This document shows, piece by piece, positions 46,907-54,209 of a stretch of DNA of 64,000 bases (positions are counted from its first letter, which is position 1; the number at the start of each line of letters is the position of its first letter). The notes beneath the pieces are model-generated. The model did not search any database and was not told the origin of the DNA. It worked only from the letters and a program-made list of their open reading frames with translations. The stretch covers positions 386,501 to 450,500 of the forward strand of contig NZ_CP034683.1 in assembly GCF_003990335.1 (NCBI RefSeq), written 5' to 3'. The translations under genes and the position numbers were made by a program. Origin of the DNA: Rheinheimera mangrovi (GTDB lineage Bacteria > Pseudomonadota > Gammaproteobacteria > Enterobacterales > Alteromonadaceae).

Positions 46907-46926
46907 GTAACTTACATTATTACATG
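46904..46926. promoter_or_regulatory. Operator-like dyads of the Rrf2 operon
   Basis: ATGTAA-C-TTACAT (46905-46917) is a perfect dyad covering the start codon, and a third half-site TTACATG lies at 46920-46926, making a larger CATGTAA/TTACATG dyad. The position over the translation start fits autorepression by the Rrf2 protein. Confidence 0.6.
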
Positions 46927-46987
46927 ATGTGAAACTGATCAAGTTCTGATCTGGGAAAGGCGCTGAGTTGTAGCCGCAGAGCGATAA

Positions 46988-47013
46988 AAAGCCGGCCACT
47001 GACGACCGGCTTT
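46988..47013 (-). terminator. Terminator of the BON-domain gene
   Basis: Stem AAAGCCGG (46988-46995) / CCGGCTTT (47006-47013). On the minus strand it is followed by TTTATC after the BON-gene stop. Confidence 0.8.
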
Positions 47014-47031
47014 GGCGTTGGTGTTAAGGGC

Positions 47032-47580
47032 TCAGCCTTTTGATACAGTAAGTTTATCTACCACATCCACCACGTCCTTGGTGTTTTTAGCTTTGGCAAC
47101 GGCCAAATCTTTTTCCGCATCTGAGTCTACTGTACCGCTGAGTGTGACGACGCTGTTGCTGACGTCTACATCTATGCTGGTGCCACTGGTTTCAGGTTCA
47201 AACAGCAAGCTGGTTTTTACCACAGTGGCAATTTTTGCATCTTTTAAGGCACTGATGGCTTTTGGATCAGCTTGGGTTTGGCTGTCTTTTTTCACCATCA
47301 GTTTGTTTTCGACTGAGCTGACGCCTTCCAGGCCTTCTACCAGTTCTGCGGCTAAGGCTTTATCCACATCACTTTCTACTTCACCTGTTAAAGTGACCAC
47401 ACCGTTTTTCACATGGGTGTCTATGGTAAAAGAATTCAGGTTGCCATTGAGCAACAGCGTGGTTTCGGCTTTACCGTCTATCCAGGCATCTTTGGTTGCA
47501 TCTTTCCAGTCATTGGCGGCCATGGCAGATACAGATGCCAAAGTTAAAGTAATCATCACTGCTAATGTTGTGCGTTTCAT
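47032..47580 (-). CDS. Periplasmic protein with two BON domains (OsmY-like)
   Basis: 182 residues. The signal peptide is residues 1-22 (TTLAVMITLTLASVSAMAA-N). Two BON domains follow, at about 45-110 and 115-180. Each has the pattern V-x-V-x-x-G-x-V-T-L-x-G-x-V (GVVTLTGEVESDVDKALA; SVVTLSGTVDSDAEKDLA). BON proteins bind membranes and are induced by osmotic or envelope stress. RBS AGGAG precedes the ATG. A sigma-54-like promoter lies 36 bases upstream with candidate activator sites further up, so the gene is likely a target of the activator at 48357. Confidence 0.9.
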   Translation of the reverse strand: MKRTTLAVMITLTLASVSAMAANDWKDATKDAWIDGKAETTLLLNGNLNSFTIDTHVKNGVVTLTGEVESDVDKALAAELVEGLEGVSSVENKLMVKKDSQTQADPKAISALKDAKIATVVKTSLLFEPETSGTSIDVDVSNSVVTLSGTVDSDAEKDLAVAKAKNTKDVVDVVDKLTVSKG

Positions 47581-47615
47581 CGTGTCGCTCCTTTGTTAGT
47601 GAGACAGTGAGGTAT

Positions 47616-47632
47616 TGCCAGTTTGATGCCAA
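47616..47632 (-). promoter_or_regulatory. Sigma-54-type promoter for the BON gene
   Basis: On the minus strand TTGGCATCAAACTGGCA: the invariant GG and GC are separated by ten bases; the -24 box is TGGCAT (one change) and the -12 box TGGC (one change). Distance to the start codon is about 36 bases. Confidence 0.6.
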
Positions 47633-47695
47633 AATTTAAGTTGTTGATTTAATTTGAATATATTTTTTCATTCATTTAATGTTAATTTTTTGTTT

Positions 47696-47727
47696 GTAAT
47701 TTTGTCTGGCTGATCGGTAAAAGTTTC
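47696..47727. promoter_or_regulatory. Candidate activator site pair upstream of the BON promoter
   Basis: GTAA-AAG-TTTC (47717-47727) and GTAA-TTT-TGTC (47696-47706) start 21 bases apart. They lie 64-95 bases upstream of the -24 box. Same consensus GTAA-N3-TTAC as at 48293 and 50396. Confidence 0.45.
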
Positions 47728-47735
47728 ATGCCAGT

Positions 47736-48170
47736 TCAACTGGTTTGGATACTTGCCAGCTGATCTGCGGCTATTTGCAGACTAGCGGTAAAATGCAGCA
47801 AGGTCTTCTGGTACTGCTGTAAGTCAAAGTGTCTGATCACTGCTTTTTGCAATTGCAGTTGTTTCACCAGTTGTTGCTGTATAGTGGCTAGTGACGTTTG
47901 GCTTCGTTTGTTGTCATACCAAAGACTAAGCTCATACAAAGCCTCCAGCCCGTCTGACGCAACCTGACTTTGGCTTGGCTTAGGTAACAGATATAAAGTT
48001 TGTTGATGCAACTCTGCCAGCGCTGCAAAGTGCCGGCGCAGATTGCCTGACCCTGCTGTTTCTGCATTTTGCTGATAAAAACGCCTGGCTCTGCTAAACA
48101 ACAGACTAAAAGCTGCGATCAGTTCTATATCCCGGACCTGTGAGGTTTGATTCGGTAAGCTTGGTGTCAT
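47736..48170 (-). CDS. Small helical protein of unknown function
   Basis: 144 residues, almost wholly helical, no signal peptide and no hydrophobic segment: VRDIELIAAFSLLFSRARRFYQQNA, then Gln-rich helices TIQQQLVKQLQLQKAVIRHF. The pattern resembles ferritin-like/DUF2383-type four-helix bundles, but metal ligands are not convincing. RBS GGAG is ten bases from the ATG. A weaker sigma-54-like promoter is at 48213-48229. Divergent from the sigma-54 activator gene, sharing its upstream region, so probably functionally linked. Confidence 0.6.
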   Translation of the reverse strand: MTPSLPNQTSQVRDIELIAAFSLLFSRARRFYQQNAETAGSGNLRRHFAALAELHQQTLYLLPKPSQSQVASDGLEALYELSLWYDNKRSQTSLATIQQQLVKQLQLQKAVIRHFDLQQYQKTLLHFTASLQIAADQLASIQTS

Positions 48171-48212
48171 CAGATGGGTACTCCATAGTAAATAAAACTA
48201 TGCAGATTCATT

Positions 48213-48229
48213 ATCAATTCATGTACCAA
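48213..48229 (-). promoter_or_regulatory. Weak sigma-54-like promoter for the helical protein gene
   Basis: Minus-strand TTGGTACATGAATTGAT: TGGTAC and TTGA with the correct five-base spacer, but the invariant GC of the -12 box is GA. Tentative; supported by position and by the activator site pair upstream. Confidence 0.35.
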
Positions 48230-48292
48230 GATGTAAGTTTATGATGTATAGATATTTTTGAATTCCTTGTCTGGGAAGCTGAGCGCCGATCG

Positions 48293-48325
48293 GTAAGTTT
48301 TACTCAGGACCCATGTTAAATTTAC
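48293..48325. promoter_or_regulatory. Activator site pair between divergent genes
   Basis: GTAA-GTT-TTAC (48293-48303, perfect) and GTTA-AAT-TTAC (48315-48325, one mismatch), 22 bases apart, ending 31 bases before the activator start and 63 bases from the helical-protein promoter. Position fits both activation of the divergent gene and autoregulation. Confidence 0.5.
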
Positions 48326-48356
48326 AGTCAGTACGCTCTAACTATGGAAGGTACTT

Positions 48357-49691
48357 ATGACCCAGCCCGTTATGTTCCTGCATCTGCAGGACCCGGAATT
48401 AACCAGCCAGCTTTTGCAGTCAGAGACTGTCCGGCGTTTTGTTATTTGTAAAAGTCAGCCGGATGAATGTTGGGTAGAACAACTGCTCAGGCAGCCTTGT
48501 GATTTGGCTTTTATTGAAATTGACAGCACTGAACCTGCGCAGTACGACTTGTTACAGCAAAGCAATCTGCTGGCTGGAATCGACTTTATTCTGGTCAGTA
48601 AAGGCTTGCCAGACCTGGCTACGGATCAATTGATGCGTTCTGGTGCTGGCTACCATTTCCGTCATCCGCTGGATATGACGTCTGTGTTGGATGCGGTACA
48701 GGATTTTTATCAACAGTTATCTTCAGTGGCGGTAAAACGCAGAGTTCAAAGCAGTGATTTGGATCAGTTTGGTTTATTGGTCGGGTCCTCTGCCGCTATG
48801 CTCAGACTGTACAAAACAGTGCGCAAGGTGGCCGTGACTGAAGCCAACGTTTTTATTATTGGTGAAAGTGGCGCTGGTAAAGAGCTGGTGGCGAATACCC
48901 TGCATTTAGCCAGTCACAGAGCCGACAAACCTTTTGTGGCCATTAATTGTGGTGCTTTAAGTTCTGAGCTTACCGACAGCGAACTCTTTGGTCATGTCAA
49001 AGGCTCCTTTACCGGGGCTTTGCGTGATCATCAGGGCGTGTTCGCTCAGGCTGAACAAGGCACGTTATTTTTGGATGAAGTGACAGAAATGCCGTTGGAT
49101 CAACAAGTGAAGTTGCTGCGGGTGCTGGAAAGTGGTGAATACAGGCCAGTTGGCAGCAATAAAGTCTGCATGGCCAACGTAAGAGTTATAGCTGCAACCA
49201 ACAGGGACCCACTTCAAGCTGTGGCTGATGGCATTTTTCGGGAAGATTTGTATTTCAGGTTATCACAGTTTCCAGTCAAAGTGCCGCCACTGCGTGAGCG
49301 GGAAGGTGACATTGCTGGCTTAGCGCAACATTTTCTGGCGTATTGTAATGTGCGTGAACAACAACAAAAACAATGGTCTGACGCAGCTTTAGCTGTGATT
49401 AAACAGCATGCCTGGCCAGGTAATGTGCGTGAGTTGAAGCATGCGGTAGAGCGGGCCTTTATTTTGGCGGACAAACAGATTGAGCCTGAACATCTGCTGA
49501 TCGAAGAGGCGACCGCAACTGCTGCGGTTGCTGAGGTTCCGTCAGATATGCCATTGGATGAATTGGAAAAAGCCGCCATTTTTGCAGCGCTGGAACGAAA
49601 TAATGGGAATAAAACCGATACAGCACAACAGTTGGGGATCAGTGTAAAAACGCTTTACAACAAACTGGAAAAATACCAGCAGGAAAGTTGA
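48357..49691 (+). CDS. Sigma-54-dependent transcriptional activator with degenerate receiver
   Basis: 444 residues. The N-terminal 120 residues have receiver-like layout, but the phosphoacceptor position reads Glu54 in CDLAFIEIDSTEP and the usual Lys is Arg in YHFRHPLD, so control by phosphorylation is unlikely. The AAA+ core has Walker A GESGAGKE from residue 169, the sigma-54 loop GSFTGA at 216-221 (Ser in place of Ala), Walker B LFLDEVTEMP, and the arginine region FREDLYFRLSQFPVKVPPLRER. The Fis-type HTH at the end is NNGNKTDTAQQLGISVKTLYNKL. RBS GGAAGG. It is flanked by three minus-strand units with sigma-54-like promoters and shared site pairs. Confidence 0.93.
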   Translation: MTQPVMFLHLQDPELTSQLLQSETVRRFVICKSQPDECWVEQLLRQPCDLAFIEIDSTEPAQYDLLQQSNLLAGIDFILVSKGLPDLATDQLMRSGAGYHFRHPLDMTSVLDAVQDFYQQLSSVAVKRRVQSSDLDQFGLLVGSSAAMLRLYKTVRKVAVTEANVFIIGESGAGKELVANTLHLASHRADKPFVAINCGALSSELTDSELFGHVKGSFTGALRDHQGVFAQAEQGTLFLDEVTEMPLDQQVKLLRVLESGEYRPVGSNKVCMANVRVIAATNRDPLQAVADGIFREDLYFRLSQFPVKVPPLREREGDIAGLAQHFLAYCNVREQQQKQWSDAALAVIKQHAWPGNVRELKHAVERAFILADKQIEPEHLLIEEATATAAVAEVPSDMPLDELEKAAIFAALERNNGNKTDTAQQLGISVKTLYNKLEKYQQES

Positions 49692-49723
49692 GCTTTAAAG
49701 TGCTCGTCTTGCTGATAAAGAAT

Positions 49724-49744
49724 GGCGGGGGTTAAACCCCCGCC
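49724..49744 (-). terminator. GC-rich terminator between convergent genes
   Basis: GGCGGGGG (49724-49731) / CCCCCGCC (49737-49744), loop TTAAA. On the minus strand it is followed by ATTCTTTATC; it serves the lipoprotein gene and possibly the activator gene. Confidence 0.75.
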
Positions 49745-49752
49745 TCAGACCA

Positions 49753-50034
49753 TTAACAGTCTTTATCTTCAGCGTCTGCCTTCTCTTTGGCCGCTTCACA
49801 CAGCTCTTTCGCCTTTTCTGCTGTTTTGTCAGCAGCGTCTTCCATGGCATCTGCAGTTTTGTCTGCAGCTTCTTCCAGTTTGTCAGTGGCTTGCTCAGCT
49901 TTATCTTCAACCTGAGCTTTTAACTCTTCCATTCTGTCTTCTGCTTTTTCCGCATCGCTTTCACTACAGGCGGCGATAGAGGTCGCCAGCATCACAGCCA
50001 ACACCACTTTGAATAATGTGCTTTGAGTTTTCAT
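49753..50034 (-). CDS. Small coiled-coil lipoprotein
   Basis: 93 residues. Signal peptide with lipobox SIAAC (Cys23), so lipid-anchored. The mature part is a highly charged Ala/Glu/Lys helix with repeated blocks (MEELKAQVEDKAEQATDKLEEAADKTADAMEDAADKTAEKAKEL), similar in style to Lpp-like or LEA/apolipoprotein-type stress helices. It ends in Cys. RBS AAGGAG six bases before the ATG. It follows the DUF1328 gene by 29 bases and has no promoter of its own in view, so it probably shares its sigma-54-type promoter. An envelope-stress role is inferred only from setting. Confidence 0.8.
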   Translation of the reverse strand: MKTQSTLFKVVLAVMLATSIAACSESDAEKAEDRMEELKAQVEDKAEQATDKLEEAADKTADAMEDAADKTAEKAKELCEAAKEKADAEDKDC

Positions 50035-50063
50035 TTCATTCTCCTTCAGCCGCTTGGGGCCAC

Positions 50064-50240
50064 TTACAATTTAGGGGTTTTGCCACGCAGTGCATTTGCT
50101 AACAGTGAAATAACCAGCAATACCACAAAAATCATAAATATAATTTTTGCTATACCTGCTGCAGCGCCTGCAATGCCACCAAAACCCAGAATACCTGCCA
50201 CTATGGCCACAATAAAAAAGGTTAAAGCCCAGCCTAACAT
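50064..50240 (-). CDS. DUF1328 (YtjA-type) small membrane protein
   Basis: 58 residues, too short for most gene finders' cut-offs. Sequence begins [19 protein letters not shown], continues [16 protein letters not shown] and ends [11 protein letters not shown]. Two hydrophobic helices are joined by a Gly/Ala-rich bend, the DUF1328 pattern. RBS AGGAG precedes the ATG by six bases. Family members are stress-induced small inner-membrane proteins of unknown function, commonly close to BON and CsbD genes. A sigma-54-like promoter lies about 50 bases upstream. Confidence 0.88.
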   Translation of the reverse strand: MLGWALTFFIVAIVAGILGFGGIAGAAAGIAKIIFMIFVVLLVISLLANALRGKTPKL

Positions 50241-50288
50241 AGTTGCTCCTCAGTGCTTCTGCACCAGTTGAACGTACTTCGTACACTA

Positions 50289-50305
50289 AGCGAGCATCAT
50301 GCCAA
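50289..50305 (-). promoter_or_regulatory. Sigma-54-type promoter for DUF1328 and lipoprotein genes
   Basis: Minus-strand TTGGCATGATGCTCGCT: GG and GC ten bases apart, -24 box TGGCAT and -12 box TCGC each with one change from consensus. About 49 bases before the DUF1328 start. Confidence 0.6.
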
Positions 50306-50395
50306 TATCGGCTTTTACACTATAAGTCACTGTTATTGTTTATTTTATACAGGATTTATGAACGCAGGCTGTCTTAGGTTTTTGTTTAGCTAATG

Positions 50396-50427
50396 GTAAA
50401 ATTTACAGGCGCTGTAGTAACAGTTGC
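50396..50427. promoter_or_regulatory. Candidate activator site pair upstream of DUF1328 promoter
   Basis: GTAA-AAT-TTAC (50396-50406, perfect dyad) and GTAA-CAG-TTGC (50417-50427), 21 bases apart, starting 91 bases upstream of the -24 box. Confidence 0.5.
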
Positions 50428-50510
50428 AGGCTAGGGTTGCAGCCTGAAGCTAATGCTGCTCAATTCATGGCATAATCCCCACCGTACAGAAGCAGGATCA
50501 TGAGTAACAG

Positions 50511-50828
50511 ATGGCAAAAAAACTAAGTGTGGTGCAATTAAAACAACAGGCCAATGTGCTGAAATCGCTGGAAGCAGTGGAAGAGCTGGCCATGCCTCTT
50601 TATCCAGATTTTGTCGGCTGTTGGTTTAGCCTGGAGTATGAGCATTTCCCAGGCTCTTTACTGGTGCGTTGTCAGTTTAATTCCGAAGCAGCTCTGGCTG
50701 CGGCACTTGAACAAAAGCTGGATCTGTATTTTCAAAAACAGATCCATAAGCAGTTATTTAAATGCGGCATTTTAGTCAAAGACATCAAAAGGCATGTGGT
50801 ATTAACCACATTATCCCCAGATGATTAA
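50511..50828 (+). CDS. Conserved-looking hypothetical protein, 105 residues
   Basis: Soluble mixed alpha/beta protein without signal peptide or membrane helix: MAKKLSVVQLKQQANVLKSLEAVEEL, then YPDFVGCWFSLEYEHFPGSLLVRCQF and a helical part ending in IKRHVVLTTLSPDD. I do not recognise the family. It precedes the SNF2 helicase gene by 80 bases on the same strand and may share a promoter with it. Codon use matches the core genome. Confidence 0.65.
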   Translation: MAKKLSVVQLKQQANVLKSLEAVEELAMPLYPDFVGCWFSLEYEHFPGSLLVRCQFNSEAALAAALEQKLDLYFQKQIHKQLFKCGILVKDIKRHVVLTTLSPDD

Positions 50829-50908
50829 GCCGTGACACAAAAGCCTGCTATGGCTGCCTTGTAATTTGAGGTAGCATAAACGCCATTTGGTTTTAAAAAA
50901 TTTGGCGT

Positions 50909-53900
50909 ATGACGGCTGATTTTGTTTTTCCTGTCTCTGCAGAGCAGTTACAACTCTGGTTTCACCCTGCCACCTTTCATAAGGCGCGGGCTTATTTTTT
51001 GGCCGGTAAAGTAGTGCAGTTGGATTATGAAGCTGACTTTTCTCAAATCCGCAGTCAGGTTTGGGGTGATGGTTTTAGTCCTTTTAAACAGCTGATTTCT
51101 ATATCCGAGCGCGATGGTCAGGTACAAATGACGGATTCCTGTACTTGCTCTGATGGCAGCAGATGCAAGCATGTACTGGCGGCCTTACTGAAACTGAAAC
51201 ACCAACTGGATCAACTGCAACAAAAGTCGGTGCAACAGCCTGTACGACAGCTTAACCAATGGTTTAGCGAAGCCGAACAATACAATACTCCAGTTACAGC
51301 CAACACTACTGAAGATACGGTGTTGTATGAACTGCGCCCCAGTAGTTTAGGTTTACAGCTGCTGCCGAAAAGGGTGAAACAAGCTAAAAATGGCAGCTTC
51401 AGCAAAGGCAAAATTATTGCGCAAAGTGAGCTTTCCGGCCAAATCCGGCCTTTATGGCTGGCCGAAGATGATTACCGGTTATTGCAGCAGTTTTTTGCTT
51501 TTGATTTACGCCGTCAGGCCTTGCTGGAAGATCAGTGGGGTTATCAGCTGCTTTTAAAAATGCTGGAAACGGGCCGTTGTGTGCTGGATGAAGAGCGCCG
51601 GGAGCTATTCTGGGGCGATACTTTGTCACTGCAATTACGCTGGTTAAAAAGCAAAGCGGGCTGGCAGTTACTGCAATTAATGCCTAAAGATCGTGAACTG
51701 GAACTGGTGTATACCGATCCGCCTTGTTACCTCGATTTAATTAATAATCAGCTGGGTTTACTCGAAAGCGACATCACTGGTCGTGAACTGAAGCTATTAA
51801 TGCGCATGCCTCCTGTGCCAGCTGCCGTGTTGCCGGACAGCATGAAACGGTTGCAGCAAATTTTCCCCACACTCAATTTGCCTATGCCGGACGACAGTGC
51901 GGTGCAGAAAATTGAAAGCAAACCAGTTCCTGTATTACGGTTGAAGTTGCTGACGCAAAAAAACAAAGTCAGCAAAGCTGTGGCTGTGTTACAGATGGCG
52001 TATGGCCCGCATTTATTGCCATTGGATTTACAACAATCCCAAACTCAGCTGCAGCTGGATAATCAGACTGTCTTTATTCGCCGCGACCGTGACAGCGAAA
52101 TCAAGGCGCTGGAAACTCTATCCCAGTATGGTTTACGTTCAGTGCCTGTTGAGCAATCTACAACACCTTATTTTGACTGTGGCGAAGGACCGGAAAACCC
52201 TCTGTTATGGCAGCCTTTGTTGCAAGCCATTCCGGACTTAAAGCAACAAGGTTGGCGTATTGAACAGGACAAAGCCTTTAATCAGGCGGTGATCCACGCC
52301 AAAGCTTATTTGGAAGTCACAGACAAAAACACCGGTGGTTTTGGTTTAGCTATTCAGGTCGAAATTGATGGTCAGCAAATTCCGTTATTGCCTTTAATCA
52401 CTCAGTGGTTACGTAGTTATGGTTTGCCTGCCGCCGATGAAACCTTGTGGCTCAGTTTACCTCAAGGCAAATTGCCTTTGCCGGTTAGCCTGATACAGCC
52501 GTTAATTGACACCATAGTTGAACTGTTAAACCTGAAAAAAGCCCCCAGTGAAATAGAGCTACCGGATTACAAAGCCGCTTTATTGCCAGGCCCTGGCGCT
52601 GAAGAAATCCGTTATCTAAATGCCGGTCGTTTGCAACAGTTGGTGACTCAGCTGCGTCATTTTGAAGGTATTGAAGATATAGCTGCGCCTGTCACTTTAA
52701 AAGCCCAGCTGCGGCCTTATCAGCAGCAGGGCTTAAGCTGGCTTTGTTTTCTGCGCCGTTTCGGCTTAGGCGGTATTTTGGCCGACGATATGGGGTTGGG
52801 GAAAACTGTACAGACGCTGGCCTTTTTGCTGCATCAGCAAGAGTCGGGTTTACTGAAACACCCGGCTTTAATCGTCTGTCCTACCAGTTTATTGGGCAAC
52901 TGGGCGCAGGAAGCTGCCCGTTTTGCCCCTTCACTGAAAGTGCTGACTTTATACGGCCCTAAACGTCAGGCGTTGTTTGACCAGCTGGAAAAATACGACT
53001 TAATAGTCACCAGTTATCCACTGCTGGTGCGGGATCTCGCCTATTACCAGACCCATCACTTTAGCCTGATGGCATTGGATGAAGCCCAGCATATTAAAAA
53101 TGCCGGTTCGCAGTCGGCACAAAGTGCACGCTTGGTCAAAGCCGACTTTAAGCTGGCGCTCACAGGCACGCCGCTGGAAAACCATTTGGGTGAACTTAAA
53201 GCCTTATTTGATTTTGTCTTGCCTGGTTTATTAGGCACAGAAGCTCGTTTTCAGCAGGTATTCCGCAAACCCATAGAAAAGTCAGCCGATGCAGAAAGGG
53301 CTCATGCGCTGCGTCAGCGGATTGCACCTTTTATGTTACGCCGCACTAAAAAGCAGGTGGCGACCGAATTACCGGATAAAACCGAAATTCTGCAGCTGCT
53401 CGATATGGAGTCGGATCAGCGTAATTTGTACGAAAGTATCCGTTTAATAATGGAAACCAAAGTACGGGAAATGTTTCTACGCAAAGGTGTAGCCGCCAGC
53501 CAGATGGAGTATCTGGACGCTTTGTTAAAGCTGCGGCAGGCTTGTTGTGATGCTCGGTTATTGCCAATAGAGCAAGCTCAGTTGGTGCAGAATAATGCTA
53601 AGTTACAGTGGCTGCGGGACACTTTGCCTGAGATGATCGAAGAAGGTCGTAAGGTACTGATCTTCAGTCAGTTCTCCAGCATGCTGAGCCTGATAGAGCA
53701 GGAACTGCAATATATGGATATCAGCTACAGTAAGTTGACAGGCCAGACGAAAAAACGCCAGGAACAAATTGACGAGTTCCAACAGGGTGATAATTCGGTA
53801 TTTTTAATCAGCTTAAAAGCAGGTGGCACAGGCTTAAACCTGACGGCAGCTGATACTGTCATTCACTACGACCCTTGGTGGAATCCGGCTGCAGAAAATC

Positions 53901-54103
53901 AGGCAACAGACCGCGCTTATCGGATAGGCCAGGACAAGCAAGTATTTGTCTATAAACTGATTATCAGCAAAACTGTGGAAGAAAAAGTGCAGCAGTTACA
54001 GCAGTTTAAACAAGGATTAGCCGATCAGATTTTCAGTCTGGGTCAAAGCCATATCTGGCAGGGTGAGGCGCAGGATCTATTGGCTCTGTTTAGTGAGGAC
54101 TGA
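50909..54103 (+). CDS. SWIM-domain SNF2/DEAD-like helicase
   Basis: 1,064 residues. The N-terminal SWIM zinc finger is CxC-x5-CxH at residues 78-88 (CTCSDGSRCKH). An SNF2 bacterial-specific region follows. The SNF2 ATPase starts near 605: Walker A DDMGLGKT near 626-633, DEAQ near 724, LTGTPLENHLGELKALFDFVLPGLLG. The helicase C-terminal domain has IFSQFSSMLSLIEQEL, LKAGGTGLNLTAADTVIHYDPWWNPA and QATDRAYRIGQ. Such proteins are ATP-driven DNA or nucleoprotein translocases like HepA/RapA relatives, probably in repair or transcription recycling. No nuclease or defence partner is adjacent, so a phage-defence role is not supported. Confidence 0.92.
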   Translation: MTADFVFPVSAEQLQLWFHPATFHKARAYFLAGKVVQLDYEADFSQIRSQVWGDGFSPFKQLISISERDGQVQMTDSCTCSDGSRCKHVLAALLKLKHQLDQLQQKSVQQPVRQLNQWFSEAEQYNTPVTANTTEDTVLYELRPSSLGLQLLPKRVKQAKNGSFSKGKIIAQSELSGQIRPLWLAEDDYRLLQQFFAFDLRRQALLEDQWGYQLLLKMLETGRCVLDEERRELFWGDTLSLQLRWLKSKAGWQLLQLMPKDRELELVYTDPPCYLDLINNQLGLLESDITGRELKLLMRMPPVPAAVLPDSMKRLQQIFPTLNLPMPDDSAVQKIESKPVPVLRLKLLTQKNKVSKAVAVLQMAYGPHLLPLDLQQSQTQLQLDNQTVFIRRDRDSEIKALETLSQYGLRSVPVEQSTTPYFDCGEGPENPLLWQPLLQAIPDLKQQGWRIEQDKAFNQAVIHAKAYLEVTDKNTGGFGLAIQVEIDGQQIPLLPLITQWLRSYGLPAADETLWLSLPQGKLPLPVSLIQPLIDTIVELLNLKKAPSEIELPDYKAALLPGPGAEEIRYLNAGRLQQLVTQLRHFEGIEDIAAPVTLKAQLRPYQQQGLSWLCFLRRFGLGGILADDMGLGKTVQTLAFLLHQQESGLLKHPALIVCPTSLLGNWAQEAARFAPSLKVLTLYGPKRQALFDQLEKYDLIVTSYPLLVRDLAYYQTHHFSLMALDEAQHIKNAGSQSAQSARLVKADFKLALTGTPLENHLGELKALFDFVLPGLLGTEARFQQVFRKPIEKSADAERAHALRQRIAPFMLRRTKKQVATELPDKTEILQLLDMESDQRNLYESIRLIMETKVREMFLRKGVAASQMEYLDALLKLRQACCDARLLPIEQAQLVQNNAKLQWLRDTLPEMIEEGRKVLIFSQFSSMLSLIEQELQYMDISYSKLTGQTKKRQEQIDEFQQGDNSVFLISLKAGGTGLNLTAADTVIHYDPWWNPAAENQATDRAYRIGQDKQVFVYKLIISKTVEEKVQQLQQFKQGLADQIFSLGQSHIWQGEAQDLLALFSED

Positions 54104-54152
54104 ACTCAACAGGGGCAGGGCAAGCCTAGTTCGACACCGACCCGGCTTCTGG

Positions 54153-54181
54153 ACGGGCGGGGACAAGCCCCGCCCCTACAT
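54153..54181 (+). repeat. REP-like GC-rich hairpin, copy 2
   Basis: GGGCGGGG (54155-54162), loop ACAAG, CCCCGCCC (54168-54175), then CTACAT. The dyad is perfect here. Near-identical to 1527-1556. Confidence 0.65.
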
Positions 54182-54209
54182 TTGTGGTAAATATAATGGG
54201 AAAAAATTT

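Noticed and set aside
47012..47599. Long open frame (195 codons) on the plus strand
   Set aside because: It lies wholly antisense to the BON gene, is Ser/Thr/Val-rich without motifs, and has no ribosome binding site; the minus-strand gene has a signal peptide and two recognised domains.
48268..48286. Sigma-54 promoter for the activator gene itself (CTGG-N10-GC)
   Set aside because: The -24 box TGGGAA is poor and it would lie upstream of the proposed activator sites; chance match is more likely.
50909..54103. Phage-defence system around the SNF2 helicase
   Set aside because: Neighbours are a small unknown protein and a serine hydrolase; no nuclease, PLD or methylase partner of known SNF2 defence systems is present.
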